DNA from: Imtechella halotolerans
GTDB taxonomy: Bacteria; Bacteroidota; Bacteroidia; Flavobacteriales; Flavobacteriaceae
NCBI RefSeq assembly: GCF_028743515.2
Contig: NZ_CP117969.2
Location: forward strand, 1,641,001-1,705,000
Direction: 5' to 3'
Length of the DNA stretch: 64,000 nt
Position numbers and translations under genes: made by a program
Notes under the pieces: generated by a model
The model's database searches: none
What the model was told of the DNA's origin: nothing
The model's input: the letters and a program-made list of their open reading frames with translations, nothing else
Part shown: positions 5,916 through 15,739 of the stretch, in pieces
How the letters are laid out: each line of letters starts with the position of its first letter
Numbering within the stretch: the stretch's first letter is position 1

Positions 5916-8900
5916 ATGATTCATTTCTTCGGAAACCACACCAACACGGTTTTTGCAGTTCAATCGCAAAACGAGCTATCGGCTCAAGACATTACAAAAC
6001 TAAACTGGCTTTTTGGCAACGCACATAAAATAGAAAAATCCGCCCTGACGGATTTTTTTGTTGGTCCTCGGGCTGCCATGATTACTCCTTGGAGTACTAA
6101 TGCAGTTGAAATCACTCAAAACATGGGGATTTCAGGAATCATTCGTATTGAAGAATTTATCAAAATTGAAGCGCATTTTAGCGACTTCGACCCTATGCTT
6201 TCTCAAAAATATAGTGGACTTGATCAGCATATTTACACCATTAATATCCAACCAGAACCTATTTTAGAAATTGAAGATATTGCGGCTTATAACCTAAAAG
6301 AAGGACTAGCCCTAAGTGATGAAGAAATCACGTACCTTCAAGAACTATCAACAAAACTTGGTCGTAAACTCACAGATTCTGAAGTTTTTGGATTTTCTCA
6401 AGTAAACTCTGAACACTGTAGACACAAAATATTCAACGGTACTTTTATTATAGATGGGGAAGAAAAACCGACTTCTTTATTTAAACTTATCAAAAAAACA
6501 TCAGAAACCAATCCTAATGAAATTGTTTCTGCCTACAAGGATAATGTAGCATTCATTAAAGGCCCTAAGGCCGTACAATTTGCTCCAAAGAGTGCAGACA
6601 AACCAGATTTCTACCAAGAAAAAGAATTTGACTCTGTTATTTCCTTAAAGGCTGAAACGCACAATTTCCCAACCACAGTAGAACCTTTCAACGGTGCCGC
6701 TACTGGTTCAGGAGGTGAAATTCGAGATAGATTGGCTGGTGGACAAGGTTCGCTTCCTCTTGCGGGAACTGCGGTCTATATGACCTCCTATTCTCGACTG
6801 GAAGAAAACCGACCATGGGAAAAAGCTATGGACGAACGTGATTGGCTATACCAAACACCAATGGATATCCTTATCAAAGCTTCTAATGGAGCTTCTGATT
6901 TTGGAAATAAATTTGGACAACCGTTAATTACGGGTTCTGTGCTAACTTTTGAACATGAAGAAGATGCACGAAAACTTGGCTTCGATAAAGTAATTATGTT
7001 AGCTGGAGGTATTGGGTACGGAAAAGAAAGTCAGGCTCAAAAAGAAATACCGCAACCTGGTGATAAAGTAGTTATTCTAGGTGGAGAAAATTACCGAATT
7101 GGAATGGGGGGTGCAGCCGTTTCCTCAGCTGACACAGGAGCTTTCGGATCAGGAATTGAACTGAATGCTATTCAACGCTCAAATCCTGAAATGCAGAAAA
7201 GAGCTGCAAATGCCATTCGTGGTTTAGTAGAAAGCGACGAAAACCCTATAGTATCCATTCATGATCATGGTGCCGGTGGACACCTCAACTGCTTATCTGA
7301 ACTAGTAGAAGCTACCGGAGGTCATATAGATTTAGACAAATTACCAGTTGGAGACCCTACCCTCTCTGCGAAAGAGATTATCGGGAATGAATCTCAAGAA
7401 CGAATGGGACTTGTTATTGGAGAGAAAGATCTACATACATTAGAACGTATTGCGGAACGTGAACGCTCTCCTTTATATACAGTTGGAGAGGTAACCGGAG
7501 ATCACCGTTTTACATTTGAATCTAAAACTACAGGGGCCAAACCAATGGATTTTGAACTGGCTGACATGTTCGGAAGCTCTCCCAAAACCATCATGGAAGA
7601 CAGTAGCGTCATCCGAAACTACCAAGAACTCGAATACACAACTGATGCCATTCCTGACTATCTTCATCAGTTACTGCAATTAGAAGCTGTAGCCTGTAAA
7701 GATTGGTTAACTAATAAAGTAGACCGTTGTGTTGGAGGTCGTGTTGCAAAACAACAATGTGCTGGACCACTTCAACTACCTCTGAACAATGTGGGAGTTA
7801 TGGCTCTAGACTTTAAAGGTAAAGAAGGTGTAGCCACTAGTATTGGACACTCACCTGTTACAGCTTTAATAGATCCAGTTGCAGGATCACGTAATGCCAT
7901 TGGAGAAGCTCTTTCAAACCTTGTATGGGCTCCACTTAAGGATGGTTTACAATCTGTTTCGCTTTCCGCAAACTGGATGTGGGCTTGTAAAAACGAGGGT
8001 GAAGATGCACGTCTATACCAAGCAGTAGAAGGTTGTTCTTCTTTTGCTATCGATTTAGGTATTAATATCCCTACTGGAAAGGATTCCCTTTCAATGAAGC
8101 AAAAATACCCTAATGACCAGGTAATTGCTCCAGGTACAGTAATCATATCCGCAGCTGGGAACTGCTCTAATATTACAAAAGTTGTTGAACCTGTTTTACA
8201 ACGAAATGGAGGTAATATATACTATCTCAATCTTTCTCAAGATTCATTTAAATTAGGCGGAAGTTCTTTTGCTCAAATACTTAATAAATTAGGCACACAA
8301 GTACCTACAATTACTGATGCAGCCTACTTTAAAAAGGCATTCAATTTACTTCAAGACTTAATTAAAGACCGTAAGATTAAAGCTGGTCATGATGTGGGAA
8401 GTGGTGGACTTGTTACCACCTTATTAGAATTGTGTTTTTCAGAAACCCAATTAGGAGCTTACTTTGACCTAACGCCTTTAAACGAAAAAGATACGGTAAA
8501 AGCACTCTTTAACGAAAATATTGCTGTTGTTTTTCAGGCAGACAGTTCAGTTGAGGAAATATTTGCAAAACAAGGCATAGAAATCTTTGCTATTGGATCC
8601 CCAGTAGAAGGTGATGCCGTAAGTTTTGTAAACCATTCGGACGCTTTCACATTAAGTGTATCAACTTTACGTGATACATGGTATAAGACTTCCTACCTTC
8701 TTGACCAGAAACAGTCTCGTAATGGAATGGCACATGAGCGCTATACAAATTACAAGAAACAACCGCTTCAATATCAATTCCCTGCACATTTTAATGGTGC
8801 TTTACCAGTTATCGATAACTCAAAACCTCGTCCAAAAGCTGCCATAATACGTGAAAAAGGAAGCAACTCAGAACGTGAAATGGCCAATGCAATGTATTTA

Positions 8901-9578
8901 GCAGGCTTTGATGTCAAAGATGTTCACATGACCGATTTGATTTCCGGAAGAGAAACTCTTGAAGATATTCAGTTTATTGGTGCTGTTGGAGGTTTTTCAA
9001 ATAGTGATGTTCTTGGTTCTGCAAAAGGATGGGCAGGTGCTTTTCTATATAACGAAAAAGCGAACACAGCTTTGAAGAATTTCTTCAAACGCGAAGATAC
9101 CCTATCGGTAGGGATATGTAATGGGTGCCAATTATTCATGGAGTTGGAACTTATAAATCCTGATCACGAAGTACACGGTAAAATGCACCATAACACCTCT
9201 CAAAAACATGAGAGTGGTTTTACCTCGGTAACCATTCAAAAAAATAATTCAGTGATGCTATCCTCATTAGAAGGAGCTACATTAGGAGTTTGGATTTCCC
9301 ATGGAGAAGGAAAATTTGTGTTGCCATACACGGAAGAGAACTATCATATTATTGCCAAATATGCCTATGAAGGCTATCCAGCAAACCCTAATGGCTCTGA
9401 TTTCAATACTGCTATGATGTGCGATAGCACAGGTAGACATTTAGTGATGATGCCACACATTGAGCGTTCAACCTTCCCTTGGAATTGGGCTCATTACCCA
9501 GACAACGGCAGAAAGGACCAGGTTTCACCATGGCTGGAAGCATTTGTAAATGCCAGAAAGTGGATCGAAAAAAGATAA
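5916..9578 (+). CDS. purL: Phosphoribosylformylglycinamidine synthase (FGAM synthase, large type)
   Basis: This enzyme converts FGAR, glutamine and ATP to FGAM, the fourth step of purine synthesis, in the cytosol. At 1220 residues it is the single-chain form, with an N-terminal PurS-like part, two tandem AIRS-type synthase halves and a C-terminal glutaminase. Visible motifs include SEHCRHKIFNG, the AETHNFPTTVEPFNGAATGSGG nucleotide-binding stretch (here shown only in part by its first residues AETHNFPT), and HDHGAGG. The glutaminase nucleophile Cys is in VGICNGCQ near residue 1068, and its His/Glu are in SHGEGKF. Met at 5916 follows a TAnnTTTG box. The gene is monocistronic, with a strong terminator after it. 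Confidence 0.97.
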   Translation: MIHFFGNHTNTVFAVQSQNELSAQDITKLNWLFGNAHKIEKSALTDFFVGPRAAMITPWSTNAVEITQNMGISGIIRIEEFIKIEAHFSDFDPMLSQKYSGLDQHIYTINIQPEPILEIEDIAAYNLKEGLALSDEEITYLQELSTKLGRKLTDSEVFGFSQVNSEHCRHKIFNGTFIIDGEEKPTSLFKLIKKTSETNPNEIVSAYKDNVAFIKGPKAVQFAPKSADKPDFYQEKEFDSVISLKAETHNFPTTVEPFNGAATGSGGEIRDRLAGGQGSLPLAGTAVYMTSYSRLEENRPWEKAMDERDWLYQTPMDILIKASNGASDFGNKFGQPLITGSVLTFEHEEDARKLGFDKVIMLAGGIGYGKESQAQKEIPQPGDKVVILGGENYRIGMGGAAVSSADTGAFGSGIELNAIQRSNPEMQKRAANAIRGLVESDENPIVSIHDHGAGGHLNCLSELVEATGGHIDLDKLPVGDPTLSAKEIIGNESQERMGLVIGEKDLHTLERIAERERSPLYTVGEVTGDHRFTFESKTTGAKPMDFELADMFGSSPKTIMEDSSVIRNYQELEYTTDAIPDYLHQLLQLEAVACKDWLTNKVDRCVGGRVAKQQCAGPLQLPLNNVGVMALDFKGKEGVATSIGHSPVTALIDPVAGSRNAIGEALSNLVWAPLKDGLQSVSLSANWMWACKNEGEDARLYQAVEGCSSFAIDLGINIPTGKDSLSMKQKYPNDQVIAPGTVIISAAGNCSNITKVVEPVLQRNGGNIYYLNLSQDSFKLGGSSFAQILNKLGTQVPTITDAAYFKKAFNLLQDLIKDRKIKAGHDVGSGGLVTTLLELCFSETQLGAYFDLTPLNEKDTVKALFNENIAVVFQADSSVEEIFAKQGIEIFAIGSPVEGDAVSFVNHSDAFTLSVSTLRDTWYKTSYLLDQKQSRNGMAHERYTNYKKQPLQYQFPAHFNGALPVIDNSKPRPKAAIIREKGSNSEREMANAMYLAGFDVKDVHMTDLISGRETLEDIQFIGAVGGFSNSDVLGSAKGWAGAFLYNEKANTALKNFFKREDTLSVGICNGCQLFMELELINPDHEVHGKMHHNTSQKHESGFTSVTIQKNNSVMLSSLEGATLGVWISHGEGKFVLPYTEENYHIIAKYAYEGYPANPNGSDFNTAMMCDSTGRHLVMMPHIERSTFPWNWAHYPDNGRKDQVSPWLEAFVNARKWIEKR

Positions 9579-9599
9579 TACTAAACATCATATAGAAGA

Positions 9600-9628
9600 A
9601 GGAGTTGAAAAAATCAACTCCTTTTTTT
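9600..9628 (+). terminator. Rho-independent terminator after purL
   Basis: AGGAGTTGA (9600-9608) pairs with TCAACTCCT (9614-9622) and runs into seven T. Confidence 0.9.
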
Positions 9629-9689
9629 AATATTCATTTGAATATCCCTCCTTTTTTTCTAATTTGCATAGTTCAATATGCAACTCATC

Positions 9690-11468
9690 ATGACTGAAAT
9701 TAAACGTCTGTTTGACATCCCAAATTACCAATTAGAAAAGTACAATCTGAAAAAAGCTTTCACTTCAAAGTACAACGGTAAATGGGTATCCACTTCTACG
9801 GAAGAATATATTAGCCAAGCCAATGCTATTAGTCGTGGATTACTGCGATTAGGTGTAAAACCAAATGATAAAATTGCAGTTATTTCTTCTTCCAATAGGA
9901 CAGAATGGAATATACTAGATATTGGTATTTTACAAATTGGCGCCCAAAATGTTCCAATATACCCTACAATCTCTAAAGAGGAGTATGAATACATTTTAAA
10001 TCACTCCGAGTCCACCTATTGCTTTGTTTCTGATTCCGAAATATTAGAAAAGCTAAATGCTATTAAGGTCAATACCCACTTAAAAGCAGTGTATACATTT
10101 AATGACATCCCAGGAGAACAAAGTTGGAAAGAAATTTTAACTCTAGGAGCGGATGCCTCCAACCAAGAAGAAGTTGAGGCTAGAAAAAACAATGTTTCAC
10201 CAGAAGACCTGGCTACTCTAATCTATACCTCAGGTACTACTGGCACCCCAAAAGGAGTTATGCTTTCACACAAGAACATAGTGTCCAACGTATTGGATAG
10301 CGAAAAAAGAGTTCCATTTGAAAACGGAAAATCTAAGGGACTCAGCTTTCTTCCCGTATGTCATGTGTTTGAACGAATGATACTTTACCTTTATCAATAC
10401 TGCGGTGTAGAAATCTACTTTGCAGAATCTATTGAAACCATGAGTGACAACCTAAAGGAGATTAAACCTCACGTAATGACGGCTGTTCCTCGCTTATATG
10501 AAAAGGTATACGATAAAATCGTTGCTAAAGGAAGTGAATTAGGTGGCATCAAAAAAGCATTATTCTTCTGGGCAATTAATCTGGGACTGAGATACGAACC
10601 ATACGGAGCTAATGGATGGTGGTATGAATGGCAACTTAAGATAGCTCGTAAACTCATCTTTAGTAAATGGCAAGAAGGCCTTGGTGGTAATCTAGAATTG
10701 ATGGTATCAGGAAGTGCGGCACTTCAACCGCGATTGACAAGAATGTTTGCAGCAGCAGGAATGCCCATCATGGAAGGTTACGGTTTAACGGAAACTTCTC
10801 CTGTTATTGCGGTTAACGATCAAAGAAATCATGGTTTTAAAATCGGAACTGTTGGAAAAATTATTGACAATGTAGAAGTTAAAATAGCTGAAGACGGTGA
10901 AATTCTTGTAAAAGGCCCCAATATTATGATGGGGTACTATAAAGACCCCCAGAAAACAGCGGAAGTTATGACTGGAGATTATTTTCACACAGGAGATATC
11001 GGCGAAATTGATAGTGAAGGCTTCCTTAAAATTACCGATCGAAAAAAAGAAATCTTTAAAACCTCCGGTGGAAAATATATTGTACCACAATACATAGAAA
11101 ATGAAATGAAGCAATCACGCTTTATTGAACAGATAATGGTTGTAGGAGAAGGTGAAAAAATGCCAGCAGCCTTAATTCAGCCGAATTTTGAATTCTTGAA
11201 AGAATGGGCAAAGCGTCACAACATACAGTTAGAAAATAACCACGAAGCTATCGTACAAAACCAACAGGTTATTGATCGCATCCAAATGGAAGTTGATACC
11301 TGTAATGAACGATTTGGCAATTGGGAGAAAATAAAAACATTCCGACTTACACCAGATGTTTGGAGTATTGATGAGGGTCATCTCACTCCAACACTTAAAT
11401 TAAAACGTAAAATAATTAAGGAAAAATATAAAACCTTATATGATCAGATGTATAATCACACTGATTAA
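9690..11468 (+). CDS. Long-chain fatty-acid-CoA ligase (FadD-type)
   Basis: This AMP-forming enzyme activates fatty acids to acyl-CoA for beta-oxidation or lipid synthesis, usually at the inner membrane face. The AMP-binding P-loop YTSGTTGTPKGVMLSH lies near residue 180, GYGLTETSP in the middle, and HTGDIGEIDSEGFLKITDRKKE precedes the C-terminal lid. The length (592) is typical. There are two possible ATGs, at 9678 and 9690. I prefer 9690 because homologs usually begin MTEIKRLFD. It lies upstream of the MarR/beta-oxidation genes but has its own terminator, so it is probably a separate unit under related control. Confidence 0.92.
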   Translation: MTEIKRLFDIPNYQLEKYNLKKAFTSKYNGKWVSTSTEEYISQANAISRGLLRLGVKPNDKIAVISSSNRTEWNILDIGILQIGAQNVPIYPTISKEEYEYILNHSESTYCFVSDSEILEKLNAIKVNTHLKAVYTFNDIPGEQSWKEILTLGADASNQEEVEARKNNVSPEDLATLIYTSGTTGTPKGVMLSHKNIVSNVLDSEKRVPFENGKSKGLSFLPVCHVFERMILYLYQYCGVEIYFAESIETMSDNLKEIKPHVMTAVPRLYEKVYDKIVAKGSELGGIKKALFFWAINLGLRYEPYGANGWWYEWQLKIARKLIFSKWQEGLGGNLELMVSGSAALQPRLTRMFAAAGMPIMEGYGLTETSPVIAVNDQRNHGFKIGTVGKIIDNVEVKIAEDGEILVKGPNIMMGYYKDPQKTAEVMTGDYFHTGDIGEIDSEGFLKITDRKKEIFKTSGGKYIVPQYIENEMKQSRFIEQIMVVGEGEKMPAALIQPNFEFLKEWAKRHNIQLENNHEAIVQNQQVIDRIQMEVDTCNERFGNWEKIKTFRLTPDVWSIDEGHLTPTLKLKRKIIKEKYKTLYDQMYNHTD

Positions 11469-11490
11469 ATTCCTGTTTTAAGATATTGTT

Positions 11491-11518
11491 AAACTCTTCC
11501 CTGTGAAGAGTTTTTTTT
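11491..11518 (+). terminator. Rho-independent terminator after acyl-CoA ligase gene
   Basis: AAACTCTTC (11491-11499) pairs with GAAGAGTTT (11505-11513), followed by a T-run to 11518. Confidence 0.9.
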
Positions 11519-11577
11519 ATGCATTATTTGTACCTTAAAGAAATAATTTACAACAAGATATATTTTATTTAATTTAC

Positions 11578-11589
11578 TATGCATGCATA
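11578..11589. promoter_or_regulatory. 12-bp palindrome, candidate MarR operator
   Basis: TATGCATGCATA is a perfect 12-bp palindrome centred about 20 bp upstream of the -7 box of the MarR-led operon, that is, at the -33 position. MarR proteins are dimers that bind palindromes at or near their own promoters, so autoregulation is a reasonable inference. Only one copy is seen. Confidence 0.4.
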
Positions 11590-11600
11590 ATAATTTTTTG

Positions 11601-11608
11601 TATATTTG
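11601..11608 (+). promoter_or_regulatory. -7 element of the marR/beta-oxidation operon
   Basis: TATATTTG matches TAnnTTTG and lies 20 bp before the ATG at 11629. Confidence 0.6.
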
Positions 11609-11628
11609 ATACTTTCACACGTTTTCCA

Positions 11629-12108
11629 ATGAAAGACAAAACAATAGATTATGCCCTTAGAGCCACCTGGCAGGCAGTATCACGTATGTATAACGAGGAA
11701 GCTGGTAAGCACACTAGCACAATGGCCACAGGCTTTACATTACTTAGTATAGATCCTGATTCAGGCACTCCATCTACCTCTTTAGGACCTAGAATGGGCA
11801 TGGAAGCTACTAGCTTATCACGTATTTTAAAATCAATGGAAGACAGAGGACTTATATTTCGAGAAAAAAATCCTGATGATGGTCGTAGTGTCTTGATTAA
11901 CCTGACAGACTTCGGTAAGGAAATGCGAGAAGTTTCAAAGAAAACGGTGCTCCGTTTTAATGAGGTAGTAAAAGCGCATATTACCGAAGAACAACTTAAA
12001 GCATTCTTTGAAGTAACAGAAATCATTAACGATCTTATCGTAGAAAAGAAAATTTACACTATAGATAATACACCAAAACCTCATAAAAATGACAAGAAGA
12101 ATTTCTAA
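11629..12108 (+). CDS. MarR-family transcriptional regulator
   Basis: This 159-residue winged-helix regulator has the recognition helix in ATSLSRILKSMEDRGLI and the wing in REKNPDDGRSVLINLTDFGKE. As the first gene of the beta-oxidation operon it probably senses acyl-CoA or fatty acid and controls the three enzymes after it. The 3' end overlaps the next start by 20 bp in another frame, which suggests translational coupling. A TAnnTTTG box and a 12-bp palindrome lie just upstream. The C-terminal ~20 residues (KPHKNDKKNF) are basic and come from the overlap region. Ligand and regulon are inferred from gene order. Confidence 0.9.
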   Translation: MKDKTIDYALRATWQAVSRMYNEEAGKHTSTMATGFTLLSIDPDSGTPSTSLGPRMGMEATSLSRILKSMEDRGLIFREKNPDDGRSVLINLTDFGKEMREVSKKTVLRFNEVVKAHITEEQLKAFFEVTEIINDLIVEKKIYTIDNTPKPHKNDKKNF

Positions 12109-14479
12109 AGTAGCCGTTATTGGTTCAGGTATCATGGGAAGCGGTATTGCTTGCCATTTTGCCAATATAGGTGTGGAAGTATTGCTCTTGGATATTCCTC
12201 CAAGGGAGCTTTCAGATGCCGAAAAAGCTAAAGGTCTTAGCCTTGAACACAAAACAGTGCGCAACCGCATTGTAAATACCAATTTGGCCAATGCATTAAA
12301 ATCGAAACCTTCCCCAATTTACCACCCACAATTTGCATCTCGTATCAAAACTGGTAATTTGGAGGATGATTTGAAAAAAATTGCAGATGTAGATTGGATT
12401 ATAGAGGTGGTTGTGGAACGACTTGATATAAAACAAAAGGTATTTGAACAAATTGAACAATTTAGAAAACCGGGAACACTCATTACTTCTAACACTTCCG
12501 GTATTCCAATAAAATTTATGAATGACGGAAGAAGTGAAGATTTTAAACAACATTTCGCTGTTACACATTTCTTTAACCCACCACGTTACCTTAAACTATT
12601 TGAAGTAGTACCAGGTCCACAATGCAAGAAAGAAGTCACTGAATTTCTGCTTTCGTATGGAGAAAAGTTTTTAGGAAAGACCTCCGTATTGGCTAAGGAC
12701 ACTCCTGCTTTTATTGGTAACCGAATTGGAATATTTGGCATCCAAAGCCTTTTCCACCAAGTCAAAGAGTTAGGACTCACTATAGAGGAAGTAGATAAGC
12801 TAACGGGCCCTGTAATTGGTAGACCAAAATCAGCTACCTTCCGAACGGTGGATGTAGTAGGTTTGGACACCTTAGTTCATGTTGCCAATGGACTATATGA
12901 GAACTGCCCTAATGACGAAGCTCATGAACTTTTCAAACTTCCAGATTTTATTAAAACCATGATGGACAATAAATGGTTAGGAAGTAAAACTGGACAAGGT
13001 TTTTATAAAAAGGAAGGAAAAGAAATACTGGCTTTAGACCTTAATACATTGGAGTACCGTCCTCAGAAAAAAGCATCCTTCTCAACATTAGAGTTAACAA
13101 AGACTATTGATTCAGTCATTGACCGATTCCCAGTACTAGTTAACGGCAGTGATAGGGCTGGCGCATTTTATCGCAAAAATTTCGCAGCTATGTTTGCCTA
13201 TGTTCAGAATCGGATACCAGAGATTTCAGACGAATTATACCGAATTGATGATGCCATGAAAGCTGGTTTTGGATGGGAAAACGGTCCTTTTGAGATTTGG
13301 GATGCCATTGGCATTAGGAAAGGTATTGAATTAATGAAGGCAGAAGGACATTCACCCGCCCCATGGATTGAAGAAATGCTCAATTCAGGAAACACTTCAT
13401 TTTATTCAGTTCAGGATGGTGCGACATATTACTACGATGTTACCGCCAAAAAACAACTTAAAAAACCAGGACAAGATGCCTTTATCATACTTGATAACAT
13501 CCGTAAATCCAATGAAGTATGGAAAAACACTGATGCCGTGGTACAAGATTTAGGCGATGGTATTTTAAACATAGAGTTCAGATCTAAAATGAATACTTTG
13601 GGTGGTGGCGTTATTCAAGCACTCAACAAAGCAGTTGATTTAGCCGAGAAAGATTTCCAAGGATTGGTAGTTGGTAATCAAGGAGCAAATTTCTCTGTCG
13701 GGGCCAATATCGGAATGATTTTCATGATGGCAGTAGAACAAGAATATGATGAACTCAACTTCGCGATTAAGATGTTCCAAGACACTATGATGCGCATGAG
13801 ATACTCTTCTATTCCTGTAATAGCTGCACCTCATGGCATGACCCTTGGTGGTGGTTGCGAGCTTTCAATGCATGCTGATAAAGTGGTGGCTGCCGCGGAA
13901 ACTTATATTGGATTAGTAGAATTTGGTGTAGGTGTAATCCCTGGCGGAGGTGGTTCAAAAGAAATGACCTTACGCGCCTCTGATACCTTCAGAAAAAATG
14001 ATGTTGAACTCAACGTACTTCAAGAATATTTTTTAACGATAGGTATGGCAAAAGTGGCTACATCTGCTTACGAAGCATTTGATTTTGGTATTCTTCAAAA
14101 AGGTAAAGATGTTGTTGTTATCAATAGAGAGCGTCAGATTGCAGAAGCTAAAAAACATGCTCTTTTAATGGCAGAAGCCGGTTATACAATGCCAATTAAA
14201 CGCACTGATGTTAAAGTATTAGGTAAACAAGCCTTAGGAATGTTCCTAGTGGGCACTGACTCCATGGAAGCAGGTAAATATATTAGCGAACATGATAAGA
14301 AAATTGCAAATAAGCTAGCCTATGTAATGGCTGGTGGAGACCTTTCTGAACCTTCATTTGTCTCTGAACAGTACTTACTTGATTTAGAACGGGAGGCCTT
14401 TCTATCCCTATGCACAGAACGTAAGACCTTGGAGCGTATACAGCATATGTTAAAAACTGGTAAACCTTTAAGAAACTAA
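12089..14479 (+). CDS. 3-hydroxyacyl-CoA dehydrogenase / enoyl-CoA hydratase fusion
   Basis: This bifunctional beta-oxidation enzyme has 796 residues. The NAD-binding dehydrogenase is N-terminal (GSGIMGSGIACHFA near residue 10, HFFNPPRYLKL in the catalytic region). The crotonase domain is C-terminal (GANFSVGANIG near 535, LGGGCELSMHADKV near 585, EFGVGVIPGGGGS near 615). This order is the reverse of E. coli FadB and resembles Bacillus FadN. The hydratase Glu residues are present in GGGCELS and VEFGVG. It hydrates enoyl-CoA and oxidises the product to 3-ketoacyl-CoA for the thiolase encoded next. The start overlaps the MarR gene. Confidence 0.94.
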   Translation: MTRRISKVAVIGSGIMGSGIACHFANIGVEVLLLDIPPRELSDAEKAKGLSLEHKTVRNRIVNTNLANALKSKPSPIYHPQFASRIKTGNLEDDLKKIADVDWIIEVVVERLDIKQKVFEQIEQFRKPGTLITSNTSGIPIKFMNDGRSEDFKQHFAVTHFFNPPRYLKLFEVVPGPQCKKEVTEFLLSYGEKFLGKTSVLAKDTPAFIGNRIGIFGIQSLFHQVKELGLTIEEVDKLTGPVIGRPKSATFRTVDVVGLDTLVHVANGLYENCPNDEAHELFKLPDFIKTMMDNKWLGSKTGQGFYKKEGKEILALDLNTLEYRPQKKASFSTLELTKTIDSVIDRFPVLVNGSDRAGAFYRKNFAAMFAYVQNRIPEISDELYRIDDAMKAGFGWENGPFEIWDAIGIRKGIELMKAEGHSPAPWIEEMLNSGNTSFYSVQDGATYYYDVTAKKQLKKPGQDAFIILDNIRKSNEVWKNTDAVVQDLGDGILNIEFRSKMNTLGGGVIQALNKAVDLAEKDFQGLVVGNQGANFSVGANIGMIFMMAVEQEYDELNFAIKMFQDTMMRMRYSSIPVIAAPHGMTLGGGCELSMHADKVVAAAETYIGLVEFGVGVIPGGGGSKEMTLRASDTFRKNDVELNVLQEYFLTIGMAKVATSAYEAFDFGILQKGKDVVVINRERQIAEAKKHALLMAEAGYTMPIKRTDVKVLGKQALGMFLVGTDSMEAGKYISEHDKKIANKLAYVMAGGDLSEPSFVSEQYLLDLEREAFLSLCTERKTLERIQHMLKTGKPLRN

Positions 14480-14530
14480 ACATAGAATCAAGCTAGATTA
14501 CTTGATTCTTAATTCAAAACTCAAAACAAA

Positions 14531-15712
14531 ATGAAAACAGCATATATAGTAAAAGCGTACCGTACTGCAGTTGGTAAAGCACCACGCGGACTCTTCCGGT
14601 TTAAGCGACCAGATGAATTGGCAGCAGAAACCATAGAATACATGATGAAGGAGTTGCCTCAGTTAGATAAGAAACGTATTGATGATGTCATAGTAGGTAA
14701 CGCTATGCCCGAAGCTGAACAAGGGTTAAATGTTGCTCGTCTTATTTCTCTCATGGGACTAAAAGTAGAGGATGTTCCAGGTGTTACCGTCAATCGTTAC
14801 TGTGCCTCTGGCCTTGAAACTATTGCTATTGCCACTGCAAAAATCCAAAGTGGGATGGCTGACTGTATTATAGCAGGTGGTGCTGAAAGTATGAGTTATA
14901 TACCCATGGGAGGTTACAAACCCACTCCTGATTACAAAATAGCAAAGGAAGGGCATGAAGATTACTACTGGGGTATGGGACTCACAGCAGAAGCGGTTGC
15001 AAATCAATTTAATGTTTCTCGAGAAGATCAGGATATTTTTGCGTATAACTCGCATCAGAAGGCGATTAAAGCGATTTCGGAAGGACGATTTAAAGATCAA
15101 ATTGTTCCTATTACAGTAGAACAAGTCTATATAGACGACCAAGGTAAAAAAGCCACTAAGACCTATACTGTAAACACAGATGAAGGTCCCAGAGCTGACA
15201 CATCTGTAGAAGTGCTTTCAAAATTACGACCAGTTTTTGCTGCTGATGGTAGTGTTACAGCTGGAAATTCATCACAAATGAGTGATGGAGCAGCCTTTGT
15301 TCTTGTTATGAGTGAAGAGATGGTAAAGGAACTTAATCTAGAGCCAATCGCACGTTTAGTTTCTTATGCAGCAGCAGGTGTAGAACCTCGTATTATGGGA
15401 ATTGGCCCTGTTAAAGCCATTCCTAAAGCTTTACAACAAGCGGGTATGACTAAAGAGCAAATAGATCTGATTGAGTTAAACGAAGCATTCGCTTCGCAAT
15501 CCTTAGCAGTAACTAGAGAGCTTAACTTGAATCCAGAAATTATTAATGTTAATGGTGGTGCCATTGCTTTGGGTCACCCCCTAGGGTGTACCGGAGCCAA
15601 GCTTTCTGTTCAGCTCTTTGATGAAATGCGTAAACGTGGCAACAAATACGGGATGGTAACTATGTGTGTAGGTACCGGCCAAGGAGCTGCGGGTATTTAT
15701 GAACTAATGTAA
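14531..15712 (+). CDS. Acetyl-CoA acyltransferase (thiolase)
   Basis: This thiolase cleaves 3-ketoacyl-CoA to acetyl-CoA and a shortened acyl-CoA. At 393 residues it matches the family. The acylated Cys is in VNRYCASGLETIA near residue 90. NEAFASQSLA, the His-containing GGAIALGHPLGCTGAK near 350 and the second Cys in MCVGTGQGAAG near 380 are all present. It sits between the HAD/ECH fusion and the acyl-CoA dehydrogenase and is surely cotranscribed (51 and 27 bp spacings). FadA-type function is clear from context. The biosynthetic acetoacetyl-CoA direction is less likely. Confidence 0.95.
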   Translation: MKTAYIVKAYRTAVGKAPRGLFRFKRPDELAAETIEYMMKELPQLDKKRIDDVIVGNAMPEAEQGLNVARLISLMGLKVEDVPGVTVNRYCASGLETIAIATAKIQSGMADCIIAGGAESMSYIPMGGYKPTPDYKIAKEGHEDYYWGMGLTAEAVANQFNVSREDQDIFAYNSHQKAIKAISEGRFKDQIVPITVEQVYIDDQGKKATKTYTVNTDEGPRADTSVEVLSKLRPVFAADGSVTAGNSSQMSDGAAFVLVMSEEMVKELNLEPIARLVSYAAAGVEPRIMGIGPVKAIPKALQQAGMTKEQIDLIELNEAFASQSLAVTRELNLNPEIINVNGGAIALGHPLGCTGAKLSVQLFDEMRKRGNKYGMVTMCVGTGQGAAGIYELM

Positions 15713-15739
15713 AACTCCTTCAAATAATTTTAAACAACC

